Positions 8,069 through 15,701 are shown, counted from the stretch's first letter. The stretch: DNA of 64,000 bases from an uncultured Clostridium sp. (GCA_937927335.1 CALBDU010000083.1:186001-250000); one strand, 5' to 3'. Numbers and translations: made by a program. Notes: generated by a model not told the origin, from the letters alone.

Positions 8069-8247
8069 ATCCAATTTTTATGAGTAATATTGGCAGTTCC
8101 TTTTAACCATTTGACAATTGATGCTTATTTAGGAAGTCTGATTTTACTCTTGACTATAAAAACTTTAAGAGTTAAAATAAAAATACACAATGTGTAAATA
8201 TACTTAATGTATATTTATGAGCAATGAAAAGCAGTGGAGGTGCAAGA

Positions 8248-8889
8248 ATGGATACGAAAGGATGTTTGGCTGATAGTCGTATTGAGAGGAAAAAAAGGGA
8301 GACCAGACAGAAAATCGTTCAGGTTGCTATGAACTTATTTAGCAGCCAGGGCTTTAATAATACAACTATGGAACAAATTGCAGATGAAACAGATATTGCG
8401 AGAAAGACCCTTTATAACTATTTTTCAGTTAAAGAGGCTATAGTTGATGAATACGTCAGAGGAATTTCAAAGGAATTAGCTGAAGAAGCCCTAGAGGCTG
8501 TGGAAAATCTGCCTGATATCAGATCACGGCTTTTACTGGCACTTGATCATGCTTATGCCTGGGTGGAAAACAATCCGGAAATTGCAGGAATATGTATTAA
8601 TTATCGTCTTAGAAATATGCTTGTAAGCTCAGAAACCGAAAACAATGAAACTGGAACCCAGAGCATTCTGACTCATATTATAACCCTCAGTCAGCAGTCA
8701 GGAGAAATCAGGACGGATATTCCGGTTAAGCTTATGGTGGAGCATATGGATCTTCTTCGAAGCACAATGACCTTTCAATGGCTGAAAGATCCGGCGGGAT
8801 TTGATCTTCATGAGGAAATAGTGAGTCGTGTGGATTTATTCCTTTATGGTGCAATGAGCCAAGCAAATAATCATGAAAAACTGGATTAA
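8248..8889 (+). CDS. TetR family transcriptional regulator
   Basis: This protein has about 213 residues. The N-terminal TetR helix-turn-helix reads RQKIVQVAMNLFSSQGFNNTTMEQIADETDIARKTLYNYF (given here in pieces: ALFxxxGFxxTTMxxIAxxxxxxxxTxYxYF pattern), residues about 18-62. The C-terminal ligand domain is not specific. The frame opens at ATG 8224, but GGAGGTG at 8236-8242 fits the ATG at 8248. It lies 23 bases before the PEP-utilising enzyme gene, so it probably controls that gene and itself in response to an unknown ligand. Confidence 0.85.
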   Translation: MDTKGCLADSRIERKKRETRQKIVQVAMNLFSSQGFNNTTMEQIADETDIARKTLYNYFSVKEAIVDEYVRGISKELAEEALEAVENLPDIRSRLLLALDHAYAWVENNPEIAGICINYRLRNMLVSSETENNETGTQSILTHIITLSQQSGEIRTDIPVKLMVEHMDLLRSTMTFQWLKDPAGFDLHEEIVSRVDLFLYGAMSQANNHEKLD

Positions 8890-8912
8890 ATGAGTATATG
8901 GGAGTGAGGGAA

Positions 8913-10244
8913 ATGAATTACTTTTTGACATGGGAGGAAGCTTTTTTGTCAGGTGCTTCCCTTTCGGGGGGTAAAGGATGGAATCTTGGGCGGCTGTGCA
9001 GATATGGATTTAACATCCCAAAGGGAGGAGTACTTGCTGCCCAGGTTTATCATCGATATATGAAATACAATGGGCTGCAGAATAGGGCAGACAATATTGC
9101 ATCATTTATAACCACTGAAAATATGGGCGAAGCTGATGTTAAGAACAGCCTGGAGCAGTTAAGAAGAAAAATTCTTGGCGGATCAATGCCGCCTGATATT
9201 CTTAAGGATTTAAAGGATCAGCTATACAGCCTGGGGGGCTTGGAAAAATCCTGGGCGGTGAGGTCCTCTGCGGTGGGGGAGGACTCAGAAAACAACTCAT
9301 TTGCAGGCATTCATGATTCCTTTTTAAATGTTAATGGAATAGATGATATATTGTCAGCGGTAAAGGGATGCTATGCCTCATTATGGTCCCAGCGGGCAAT
9401 AGTATATCGCAAAAGAATGAAGCTCAGCAATAATGTGGCAGCAGCAGTAGTTATTATGGAGATGGTGAAAGCCCAGGTTGCTGGAGTGGGCTTTACCTGT
9501 GACATTCAATCAGGCCGTTTAGACAGGATGATAATTAATGCAAATTTTGGGCTGGGAGAGTCTGTGGTAAACGGTTCAGTAGATCCGGACATATATTACC
9601 TGGATATGGATGTATTAAATTCCAGACCCAGGATAGTTGAACGAAAAATCGGATCTAAGAAGGGAATCACAGTATTAAACGGGAAGAATGGCACCACTTT
9701 TATGGCTGCAGAGCAGTCATCATCAGATCAAGTGTTGTCTGATGAAAATATTATAAAGCTAGGTGCTATTATGGAGAGGGTATTTGATGCCCTTGGTAAC
9801 AGTGAACAGCAACAGGATGTGGAGTGGGTTTATGACGGAAGGGATTTCATCCTTGTTCAATCAAGACCCGTAACCATAATGCCTAGGAAAACTTTTCCCG
9901 CATTGCAGAACAGGTCTGATGTATGGTCTAATGGAAACTACAGAGATGCAGTACCAATGGTTCAATCGCCTTTAAACCGCCGGTTAATGAAAAGCATAAT
10001 TGACAACATACACTATAAGAGTTTTACTGTGCTAGATTACCAGCTTCCCGTAGGAATACAATTCTCCAGGTTTTTCAAGGGGAGGCTTTACTGTAATTTA
10101 TCTGCCTACCAGTGGGCATTGTACGATTGTATGGGGAGCAGACCGGATGGGTTTAATATGTTCTGGGGAGGGCACCAGCCATCAATAGATATAGGTGATC
10201 TGAAACCCAGGAAGGGATTTGAAGAACGCACAATGAAGTTTTGA
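8913..10244 (+). CDS. PEP-synthase / rifampin-phosphotransferase-like enzyme, N-terminal piece
   Basis: This 443-residue piece holds the ATP-grasp (PEP/pyruvate-binding) domain: SLSGGKGWNLGRL, SWAVRSSAVGEDSENNSFAGIHDSFLNV, then VEWVYDGRDFILVQSRPVT. GGGAGTGAGGG fits the ATG at 8913. It ends at a TGA (10242-10244). The next codons continue in the same frame without a break into the C-terminal piece, so one nonsense codon splits a gene of about 884 codons. The full-length family transfers phosphate from ATP via a His to pyruvate, rifampin or another acceptor. The natural substrate is unknown. Confidence 0.8.
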   Translation: MNYFLTWEEAFLSGASLSGGKGWNLGRLCRYGFNIPKGGVLAAQVYHRYMKYNGLQNRADNIASFITTENMGEADVKNSLEQLRRKILGGSMPPDILKDLKDQLYSLGGLEKSWAVRSSAVGEDSENNSFAGIHDSFLNVNGIDDILSAVKGCYASLWSQRAIVYRKRMKLSNNVAAAVVIMEMVKAQVAGVGFTCDIQSGRLDRMIINANFGLGESVVNGSVDPDIYYLDMDVLNSRPRIVERKIGSKKGITVLNGKNGTTFMAAEQSSSDQVLSDENIIKLGAIMERVFDALGNSEQQQDVEWVYDGRDFILVQSRPVTIMPRKTFPALQNRSDVWSNGNYRDAVPMVQSPLNRRLMKSIIDNIHYKSFTVLDYQLPVGIQFSRFFKGRLYCNLSAYQWALYDCMGSRPDGFNMFWGGHQPSIDIGDLKPRKGFEERTMKF

Positions 10245-10247
10245 GCC

Positions 10248-11567
10248 TTGATCAACCAGGCAAGGCAAAATTCCTCCAACATATGGGAAAAAGTATCTGC
10301 TTCAATTCAGAAGTTAACCGGTAATGGCATGGATGACTGGGAAAATCAGGATTTTATTTTGGGCTATGACCAGCTGTCACAGGCTACTCTTGAATTTATC
10401 AGTGAATTTAACCTGCTGGCTGCAGTGGGCAGTATGCCTGTGATTATTTTACTTCAAACTCTTAGCAGATATTTTCAGGGCAGAGAGCTAATGCTACTGA
10501 ATGCCCTAATGGTTGGAAGCGGCGAGGGAATCACCAGTGCTGATCAGGGTTACAGATTATTGGAGCTTTCAGAGATTGCAGTAAAGGATCCAGACGCCTG
10601 CAAATACTTTGGAAGTAAGTTATTCGATCCGCCGGCATGGGAAAAGCTGCCGGAAACTTCCCAATTTAAAAGGTCCTTCCATGGGTATATAAAAGAATAT
10701 GGTCACCGGGCGGTTTATGAGCTGGACATAATCAATCCTAGATGGAATGAGGATCCTACTTATCTTTTGGATTATATTAAGAATGGAATGAACAATGCAA
10801 ATCTGCACAAGCTGCAGCTGGTGCAGAAGGAAAAACAGGAGAAGGCATGGCTGGAGATTAAGGAGAAGATTCCTGTTTCTGAACACTCTTCCATCATTGA
10901 GCTGGTGAAAGAGTGCCAGGCTGGGGCTGCAGTACGGGAAAAAACAAAATCAGTCCTCGCCGAGCTTATGGAAGCCTACCGGGTAATAGCTAAAAAGATA
11001 GGGCTGCGTTTCTGCCAAGGGGGAATCATTGAAGATTCTCAAGACGTGTTCTTCTGTACATGGTCAGAGCTTTTTTCTGTTTTAAGTAATGAGTGGGATG
11101 GAAGCGGACTTAAGATTCTCATTGATGAAAGAAAAGTATGGCTGAAGGAAATGGAGGAATTAGCTCCACCGGATATGATTTTGGGCGACACTCCAAGGTT
11201 TAAGATACTTGCGGTCTCTGATTCTGCCAGGAGCATCCATGGGGTGCCTGTTGCCGCCGGAAAAGCAGCTGGTTCAGTGAGACTGGTCAATCATCCGGAT
11301 CAGGGATCAAAACTGCAGAAGGGTGAGGTTATGGTAGTTCCATCCACGGACCCAGCCTGGACGCCATTATTTTTAAGAGCAGGGGCTCTTGTGATGGAAA
11401 CTGGAGGCTTCTTATCCCATGGCTCCATTGTGGCCAGAGAATATGGAATTCCAGCAGTAGCCAATATACCTGGAATAATGAGTATTCTCAAGGATGGTCA
11501 GACTATATTGGTAGATGGAGATAATGGTAAAATATTTTTAAATGAAGACCTTACTAATAATAAATAA
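10248..11567 (+). CDS. PEP-synthase / rifampin-phosphotransferase-like enzyme, C-terminal piece
   Basis: This 439-codon continuation is in the same frame as the piece ending at 10244 and has no ribosome site of its own at the TTG at 10248. The last 90 residues are the PEP-utilising mobile (His) domain: GVPVAAGKAAGSVRLV, EVMVVPSTDPAWTPLF and the phosphorylatable His in GGFLSHGSIVAREYGIPAV. A central linker domain precedes it. Unless the TGA is read through, or is a sequencing error, the protein is split and likely inactive, since ATP-grasp and His domains must act together. The transcript ends at hairpins in 11703-11797. Confidence 0.75.
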   Translation: MINQARQNSSNIWEKVSASIQKLTGNGMDDWENQDFILGYDQLSQATLEFISEFNLLAAVGSMPVIILLQTLSRYFQGRELMLLNALMVGSGEGITSADQGYRLLELSEIAVKDPDACKYFGSKLFDPPAWEKLPETSQFKRSFHGYIKEYGHRAVYELDIINPRWNEDPTYLLDYIKNGMNNANLHKLQLVQKEKQEKAWLEIKEKIPVSEHSSIIELVKECQAGAAVREKTKSVLAELMEAYRVIAKKIGLRFCQGGIIEDSQDVFFCTWSELFSVLSNEWDGSGLKILIDERKVWLKEMEELAPPDMILGDTPRFKILAVSDSARSIHGVPVAAGKAAGSVRLVNHPDQGSKLQKGEVMVVPSTDPAWTPLFLRAGALVMETGGFLSHGSIVAREYGIPAVANIPGIMSILKDGQTILVDGDNGKIFLNEDLTNNK

Positions 11568-11639
11568 CTTAACATAATTAATTCACAATTAGTTCATATT
11601 TATAACATAATTTTATCATATTGATAGATTATAATAAAA

Positions 11640-11800
11640 GTATCATATCAAGTCACCCGCTTGATGATATACAAGAACTTTTTAAAGCTATAAGTTATGA
11701 GACACTTGGTGTTTCACCAAGTGCTTGTTCTTATAGTGAGTGATAGTTTAAACTTAACAATGATAATAAAATTGAGCCTGTGCAGGCTCTTTTTTATTAA
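11640..11800. terminator. Three consecutive hairpins between convergent genes
   Basis: Hairpins lie at about 11642-11669 (ATCATATCAAG/CTTGATGAT), 11703-11723 (CACTTGGTG TTT CACCAAGTG, then TTGTTCTT) and 11774-11790 (GAGCCTG TG CAGGCTC, then six T). The last two are good terminators for the upstream gene. The set might also mark a small structured RNA. The rest of 11568-11845 is AT-rich with no gene. Confidence 0.65.
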
Positions 11801-11845
11801 ATTATAAGAGGTGTATAAAAATATTGAAATTGAATTTCATTAAAT

Positions 11846-12055
11846 TTAATCAACATCTTTTTTTGTACTAATCATTGTATTAGGGTGTTCATCCCCAGGA
11901 TCAAAATCCATGTCCGGCTTTTTTGTATTTTCCCTTTTAGATGGGTCATCCGGTGCAAACGGCCAGTCCCTGTCAGCTGAAACACCCTTTAATACCCCAA
12001 CATTTGCCACACTCGGTGTTTTACCGCAGTTATTCAAAGATTTTATATCATCCAT
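11846..12055 (-). CDS. Small hydrophilic protein of unknown function
   Basis: This 69-residue protein has a near-perfect AAGGAGG site before the ATG. It is rich in Asp, Pro and Lys (DWPFAPDDPSKREN, DMDFDPGDEHPN), has no hydrophobic core or membrane segment, and is probably disordered. Such small acidic proteins are common in spore-formers; a spore or stress role would be a guess. I recall similar clostridial DUF families but cannot assign one. It is convergent with the PEP-utilising gene and divergent from nudC. Confidence 0.7.
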   Translation of the reverse strand: MDDIKSLNNCGKTPSVANVGVLKGVSADRDWPFAPDDPSKRENTKKPDMDFDPGDEHPNTMISTKKDVD

Positions 12056-12186
12056 AACAATCGCCTCCTTGAATTTATTTTGTGTAAAAAAAGGGTTAAT
12101 ATGTGTGTATTTCAGTATTAAAATATCATGGTATAATATTATTAAAGAATGCTAAAATATTTTTGATATTGAGAAAGAGGTAAATT

Positions 12187-13029
12187 ATGATTCAGGATAT
12201 AGAGCCAAGAATATTTCATAATACTTATAAAAACAAGACGGCAGAAGCTAAGGATTTGTTTCTTTCCTATGAAGGTGATACAGTACTTGTAAAAGAGGAT
12301 AAGGAGAAACTTTGGTATCCTTCCTTTTCTGATTTTGAAGCAGAGTATCCTATGCTTAAGGAGGATGCAAAGTTTTTATTTGAAATTGATGACATTAATT
12401 ACTATCTTATTGATGAACAGGGGCTTGATTCCGCAGAGGGCTGGACTTATGTATCCACAGGCAGGTTCAGAACCGAACCAAAATACTGGCGTTCCTTTGC
12501 AGGCGCAGTAGGCTGGCAGCTCAACAGGTGGTATAAAAACCATCATTTTTGCGGAAGATGCGGAAAGCCTATGAAGCCGTCTGAAAAGGAAAGGATGCTT
12601 TACTGTGAACATTGCGGCCTTCAAACCTACCCCACCATATCTCCTTGTGTTATTGTAGCTGTGTATGATAAAAACCGCCTGCTGCTAACAAAATATGCTG
12701 GGCGGGCATACAAAAGATATGCACTGGTGGCAGGCTTTGCTGAGATTGGAGAAAGCCTGGAGCAGGCTGTGCGAAGAGAAGTAATGGAGGAGGTGGGGCT
12801 TAAAGTAAAGAATATCAAATTCTACAAGAGCCAGCCGTGGCCATTTACAGATACCATATTGGCAGGCTTTTATGCAGAACTTGACGGTGATGATACTATA
12901 ACACTTCAGGAGGATGAATTAGCCTTAGGTCAGTGGGTAAACAGGGAGAACATACCGCCTGAGGAACTGAAGATAAGCCTCACCGGAGAGATGATGGAGG
13001 CCTTCAGAACCGAAACTGTGGAATTGTAG
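12187..13029 (+). CDS. nudC: NAD+ diphosphatase (NudC, Nudix hydrolase)
   Basis: This 280-residue protein is full length for NudC. An N-terminal domain is followed by a zinc ribbon (CGRCGKPM...YCEHCG, about residues 119-141) and a Nudix domain with the box GFAEIGESLEQAVRREVMEEVG (given by its key residues GX5EX7REVXEEXG). The C-terminal SQPWPF motif just after the box is the NADH-pyrophosphatase signature. It hydrolyses NAD(H) to NMN(H) and AMP and can remove NAD caps from RNA. AGAGG precedes the ATG. It is monocistronic, with a terminator at 13163. Confidence 0.93.
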   Translation: MIQDIEPRIFHNTYKNKTAEAKDLFLSYEGDTVLVKEDKEKLWYPSFSDFEAEYPMLKEDAKFLFEIDDINYYLIDEQGLDSAEGWTYVSTGRFRTEPKYWRSFAGAVGWQLNRWYKNHHFCGRCGKPMKPSEKERMLYCEHCGLQTYPTISPCVIVAVYDKNRLLLTKYAGRAYKRYALVAGFAEIGESLEQAVRREVMEEVGLKVKNIKFYKSQPWPFTDTILAGFYAELDGDDTITLQEDELALGQWVNRENIPPEELKISLTGEMMEAFRTETVEL

Positions 13030-13162
13030 CTGCAGGTGGAACATAACAATACTAAGGAGCATCCATATTTTATATGTAATATTTTCTGGCTTCACAGCAT
13101 AGATAATTTATAGGGATATAAAACCATACCCAATATATTTATCATCTCGTATGTGCCATTTT

Positions 13163-13204
13163 AAAATAGTACCCGGTGTCATTTAGCCGGGAACTATTTT
13201 TTTT
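13163..13204 (+). terminator. Intrinsic terminator of nudC
   Basis: AAAATAGT and CCCGG pair with CCGGG and CTATTTT around a 10-base loop, followed by eight T. Confidence 0.85.
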
Positions 13205-13210
13205 CAATAA

Positions 13211-13245
13211 TTATCAACAGAGTTATGCACAGAAACTGTGTATAA
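13211..13245. promoter_or_regulatory. Cluster of three DnaA-box-like sites
   Basis: TTATCAACA (13211-13219, one mismatch), TTATGCACA (13223-13231, fits TTATNCACA) and TGTGTATAA (13237-13245, TTATACACA on the other strand) lie within 35 bp. DnaA binds TTATNCACA. There is no dnaA or dnaN gene here, so this is not the main origin. A DnaA-titrating or DnaA-regulated site is possible. Confidence 0.5.
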
Positions 13246-13345
13246 CATATGAATTTTTAGAGACAAGGACTCTTTTTTTGTTTTACTGCATATTTAACGG
13301 AGGATTGAGAATTATAATAACAATATTTTATTTGGAGTGGATAAT

Positions 13346-13747
13346 ATGACTAAAAAAACTCATATAGCAGTTGGTTTTGCTGCTACCTTGCCCTTAATGG
13401 GGTTGATGCCTAAATATGCAATAATTGGAGTAATGGCATCTACCATACCTGATATTGATACAATTTTGAAATTAAGACACAGAACCTTTACCCACAGCTT
13501 TATAGCAATGGCTGGGAGTACAGTATTTGTAACGGCCATCAATTTTTATGTTGGTATTATATTTGGATTGAACTATTTAATCCACTTGTTACTGGACAGC
13601 CTTACTAATATGGGAGTACCTTTATTTTATCCATATCTAAAAAAGCCCTATGGCTTAAAATTGTTTTTGTCCGGTGAAGTTGAGGACTTATTTGTATGTA
13701 TAACAGCAGTATTATTTATAACCATGCTATGGAGCATAATTATTTAG
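13346..13747 (+). CDS. YdjM-like membrane-bound metal-dependent hydrolase
   Basis: This protein of about 133 residues belongs to the LexA-regulated/YdjM-type inner-membrane hydrolase family. Conserved metal-ligand motifs are present: KKTHIAVGFA (His), STIPDIDT, HRTFTHS and HLLLDSLTNMGVPLFYP. Three or four hydrophobic helices make it an integral membrane protein. GGAG at 13334-13337 fits the ATG at 13346 better than the overlapping GTG at 13337. The family is linked to phospholipid or DNA-damage responses, but the substrate is unknown. The DnaA-box-like cluster lies about 100 bases upstream. Confidence 0.82.
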   Translation: MTKKTHIAVGFAATLPLMGLMPKYAIIGVMASTIPDIDTILKLRHRTFTHSFIAMAGSTVFVTAINFYVGIIFGLNYLIHLLLDSLTNMGVPLFYPYLKKPYGLKLFLSGEVEDLFVCITAVLFITMLWSIII

Positions 13748-13829
13748 TTAACATTTTTCCATGGAGTGGAATATAGTGAATTAACCAGATTTATACTGGC
13801 ATATAAATAATGCTAAGGAGATTTGTTAT

Positions 13830-13916
13830 ATGAAATTAAGACTTTTTAAGAGAAAGTATAATATAGCCAAAGAATTAAAAAAGGTAATAGTAAAATATAT
13901 AAGAAGTAAAGCTTAA
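13830..13916 (+). CDS. Tiny basic peptide (28 residues)
   Basis: ATG behind AAGGAG at 13815-13820. The sequence starts MKLRLFKRKYNIAKEL and is strongly basic (eleven Lys/Arg), with a likely amphipathic helix. An intrinsic terminator overlaps the stop. It is first of five tiny genes between 13.8 and 14.9 kb. No family is recognised; it could be a membrane-active or RNA-binding peptide. Confidence 0.5.
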   Translation: MKLRLFKRKYNIAKELKKVIVKYIRSKA

Positions 13917-13944
13917 AAGCTGCCCTGGATTTCCGGGGCTTTTT
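13912..13944 (+). terminator. Intrinsic terminator of the 28-residue gene
   Basis: AAAAGC..CCCTGG pairs with CCGGGGCTTTTT around a short loop. It starts within the stop codon region. Confidence 0.65.
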
Positions 13945-13976
13945 AATATAAAAGTAACACCAAAATTAAATACCTT

Positions 13977-14039
13977 GAATATAGTATACTAACCAATAAA
14001 ATAAATACACATATATATAAGATCGAAGGAGAGATTTGT
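13977..14039 (+). repeat. Duplicated leader, copy 1
   Basis: Copy 1 begins GAATATAGTATACTAACCA and ends GATCGAAGGAGAGATTT just before the ATG at 14040. It matches the leader at 14261-14326 almost base for base at both ends. The shared element includes TATACT (possible -10) and the ribosome site, so two tiny genes are probably expressed under the same control. Confidence 0.7.
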
Positions 14040-14135
14040 ATGAGTAAAAGACATGATCGCAATGAAGGTTTTGACAGCTGCTGCTGCTGTGTTTTAATAA
14101 CAATAGCAATATTATTGACAGCCCTGATAGACTAA
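14040..14135 (+). CDS. Tiny membrane peptide with Cys cluster (31 residues)
   Basis: ATG behind GAAGGAGAG. It starts MSKRHDRNEGFDSCCCCVLI and ends with a single hydrophobic helix (VLITIAILLTALID). Four consecutive Cys at the membrane boundary are unusual. Its leader duplicates that of the gene at 14327, and both proteins start MSK, so they are probably diverged copies. Small membrane peptides of this sort are common among sporulation genes; that role is not shown here. Confidence 0.55.
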   Translation: MSKRHDRNEGFDSCCCCVLITIAILLTALID

Positions 14136-14141
14136 AGCTAT

Positions 14142-14166
14142 GGCCCTGAAATTCAGGGCCTTTACT
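14142..14166 (+). terminator. Intrinsic terminator of the Cys-cluster peptide gene
   Basis: A perfect GGCCCTG/CAGGGCC stem (extendable to GGCCCTGAA/TTCAGGGCC) is followed by a short T-rich tail. Confidence 0.7.
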
Positions 14167-14260
14167 TATTTTATAAGGCTTTTAGCCAATTCCAGTAAGG
14201 TTCAGTTAAGGAATTAATTTTAAATAGTTAGTTTCCAATAATCACATTTTCTATTTAACA

Positions 14261-14326
14261 GAATATAGTATACTAACCAGTAAAAAAGCAATGCACATAT
14301 TTATAAGATCGAAGGAGAGATTTAAT
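14261..14326 (+). repeat. Duplicated leader, copy 2
   Basis: It begins with GAATATAGTATACTAACCA and ends with AGATCGAAGGAGAGATTT plus two bases, as in copy 1 at 13977. The middle differs by a few substitutions and a 3-base length change. Confidence 0.7.
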
Positions 14327-14425
14327 ATGAGTAAAATTGACTGTGAATATGATTTAGGTTCAATAACAGCTCTACTGCTGCTTATTGCTGTTGCCATTCT
14401 AATAACAGCAATGAATGGAAACTAG
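14327..14425 (+). CDS. Tiny membrane peptide (32 residues)
   Basis: ATG behind GAAGGAGAG in the duplicated leader. It starts MSKIDCEYDLGSITA, then a hydrophobic helix LLLLIAVAILITAM and a short end NGN. It is a probable paralogue of the 31-residue peptide at 14040. A terminator follows at 14442. Function unknown. Confidence 0.55.
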   Translation: MSKIDCEYDLGSITALLLLIAVAILITAMNGN

Positions 14426-14441
14426 AAATACCAGGAAGAAT

Positions 14442-14468
14442 GAGGCTCTGTGCTTGCAGGGCCTCTTT
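14442..14468 (+). terminator. Intrinsic terminator of the 32-residue gene
   Basis: GAGGC-T-CTG pairs with CAG-G-GCCTC around a 6-base loop, followed by TTTGTT. Confidence 0.7.
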
Positions 14469-14534
14469 GTTATTCACAAGTAACCCTGCCATGAATATAG
14501 TTTAATATCAAATATTATCAAAGGAGGTGCTTAT

Positions 14535-14645
14535 ATGGGGAAAAAACACTGTAGCAGGGGCCGTAAATACTATAACATAACACCAGGCTGCATTCTGGTT
14601 ACCTTTGCTATTCTGCTGAAAGGATTATTACAAAGAAGAAAGTAA
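14535..14645 (+). CDS. Tiny basic peptide with one hydrophobic helix (36 residues)
   Basis: ATG behind a perfect AAAGGAGGTG. It starts MGKKHCSRGRKYYN, followed by a hydrophobic stretch CILVTFAILLKGLL and a basic end QRRK. The positive charge on both sides of one short helix suggests membrane association. No family is recognised. Confidence 0.55.
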   Translation: MGKKHCSRGRKYYNITPGCILVTFAILLKGLLQRRK

Positions 14646-14727
14646 GCAATTCCTAAACATAAGAAAAGATGGCTATGATGAAATGCTCAGTGCCGATTAT
14701 TGAATGTAGCTCGTCCATAAAATTAAC

Positions 14728-14756
14728 TTAACAATGATGTTTCACAGTGGTATAAT
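14728..14756 (+). promoter_or_regulatory. Strong sigma-A-type promoter
   Basis: TTAACA (14728-14733), a 17-base spacer and a perfect TATAAT (14751-14756) lie 44 bases upstream of the 33-residue gene. Confidence 0.7.
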
Positions 14757-14800
14757 TAATGTGAACTTAGTTCAATTTATACTATTAAGAAGGTGCAAGG

Positions 14801-14902
14801 TTGAAACTGCTTGTGTTTGCTTTTATGGACATAATGGTTTTACTTACAATAATAATGACATTAGCATTGTGCAAGGTATCAAAACAGCATTGGTATAATT
14901 AA
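14801..14902 (+). CDS. Tiny hydrophobic peptide (33 residues), toxin-like in form
   Basis: TTG start behind AAGGTG. The sequence starts MKLLVFAFMDIMVLLTII, forms one long hydrophobic helix, and ends in KVSKQHWYN. The last eight codons form the left arm of a long terminator. A near-consensus promoter, a short transcript and a single-pass hydrophobic peptide resemble type I toxins or small stress peptides. No antisense antitoxin RNA is evident by eye. Confidence 0.5.
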   Translation: MKLLVFAFMDIMVLLTIIMTLALCKVSKQHWYN

Positions 14903-14927
14903 TACCAGTGCTGTTTTGATATTTTTA
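14877..14927 (+). terminator. Long intrinsic terminator overlapping a gene end
   Basis: A 20-bp stem (TATCAAAACAGCATTGGTAT with its complement, one mismatch) has a 5-base loop and is followed by TTTTT. Confidence 0.9.
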
Positions 14928-15067
14928 TGGATAATAATTTGATAAAATTTAAACAAAATTGTGAAAGTATTGATATTTTGTAAAATTGGATGTAACATAT
15001 TATAAGAACATATCAGGGATACTTTGTTTCTCTGTATAATATAATGTTGCACTAAGGAGTGAAATAT

Positions 15068-15544
15068 ATGTCAGTTCAATCAGTAAGAGAGTATTTTAAA
15101 AAGTTTGGAATGGAAGATAAGGTAATGGAATTTGAGGTTTCCAGCGCCACGGTAGAGCTTGCTGCTCAGGCAGTGGGAGTGGAGCCGGCAAGAATAGCAA
15201 AAACCTTGTCCTTTAAAAAGGATGATGGCTGTATCCTTATTGTAACTGCAGGGGATGCGAAAATAAACAATCAAAAGTTTAAACAGATTTTTTCAATGAA
15301 GGCAACCATGCTAAGCCCTGATGAAGTGCTGGAGTTGGTAGGTCATCCGGTAGGTGGAGTTTGTCCATTTGATATAAAGGAAAATGTACCTGTATATCTT
15401 GATATATCAATGAAGCGCTTCAGTACTATTTTCCCTGCCTGCGGAAGCGGAAAAAGCGCCATTGAGCTTACCTGCGACGAATTATTTAAATATTCAGGAG
15501 CCAGGGAATGGATAGATGTTTGTAAAGGCTGGAATGAAGAATAA
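15068..15544 (+). CDS. YbaK/EbsC-type aminoacyl-tRNA editing protein
   Basis: This protein has about 158 residues and is a single YbaK/ProX-type editing domain. Diagnostic stretches are VGVEPARIAKTLSFK (catalytic Lys), AGDAKINNQKFKQ, HPVGGVCPF and the ending ACGSGKSAIELTCDEL. Such proteins deacylate mischarged Cys- or Ala-tRNA(Pro) or related tRNAs. AAGGAG at 15054-15059 fits the ATG at 15068; the GTG at 15059 overlaps it. It is monocistronic, with a terminator at 15550. Confidence 0.9.
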   Translation: MSVQSVREYFKKFGMEDKVMEFEVSSATVELAAQAVGVEPARIAKTLSFKKDDGCILIVTAGDAKINNQKFKQIFSMKATMLSPDEVLELVGHPVGGVCPFDIKENVPVYLDISMKRFSTIFPACGSGKSAIELTCDELFKYSGAREWIDVCKGWNEE

Positions 15545-15549
15545 TTTGC

Positions 15550-15571
15550 GGCACCTAAGGGTGCCCTTTTT
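15550..15571 (+). terminator. Intrinsic terminator
   Basis: GGCACC TAAG GGTGCC hairpin followed by C and five T, six bases after the stop of the YbaK-type gene. Confidence 0.8.
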
Positions 15572-15701
15572 AAATTAACAAAGCTGCATAATGAAAGGGT
15601 ATTTATTTTGCAGAATTGCGAAAACATTCTTTAAATTTTACAATACAATAGGGTGAAAGAGTAGTATACTAATGGTAATAAAGTATCTGGAGGTGCATAG
15701 T

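Noticed and set aside
10242..10244. TGA as a selenocysteine codon
   Set aside because: No SECIS-like hairpin is evident directly after it, and the family has no selenocysteine at this place; a Trp-to-stop change is simpler.
13977..14326. The duplicated leaders as a CRISPR or transposon remnant
   Set aside because: There are only two copies, no spacer pattern, no inverted ends and no transposase; they are leaders of two tiny genes.
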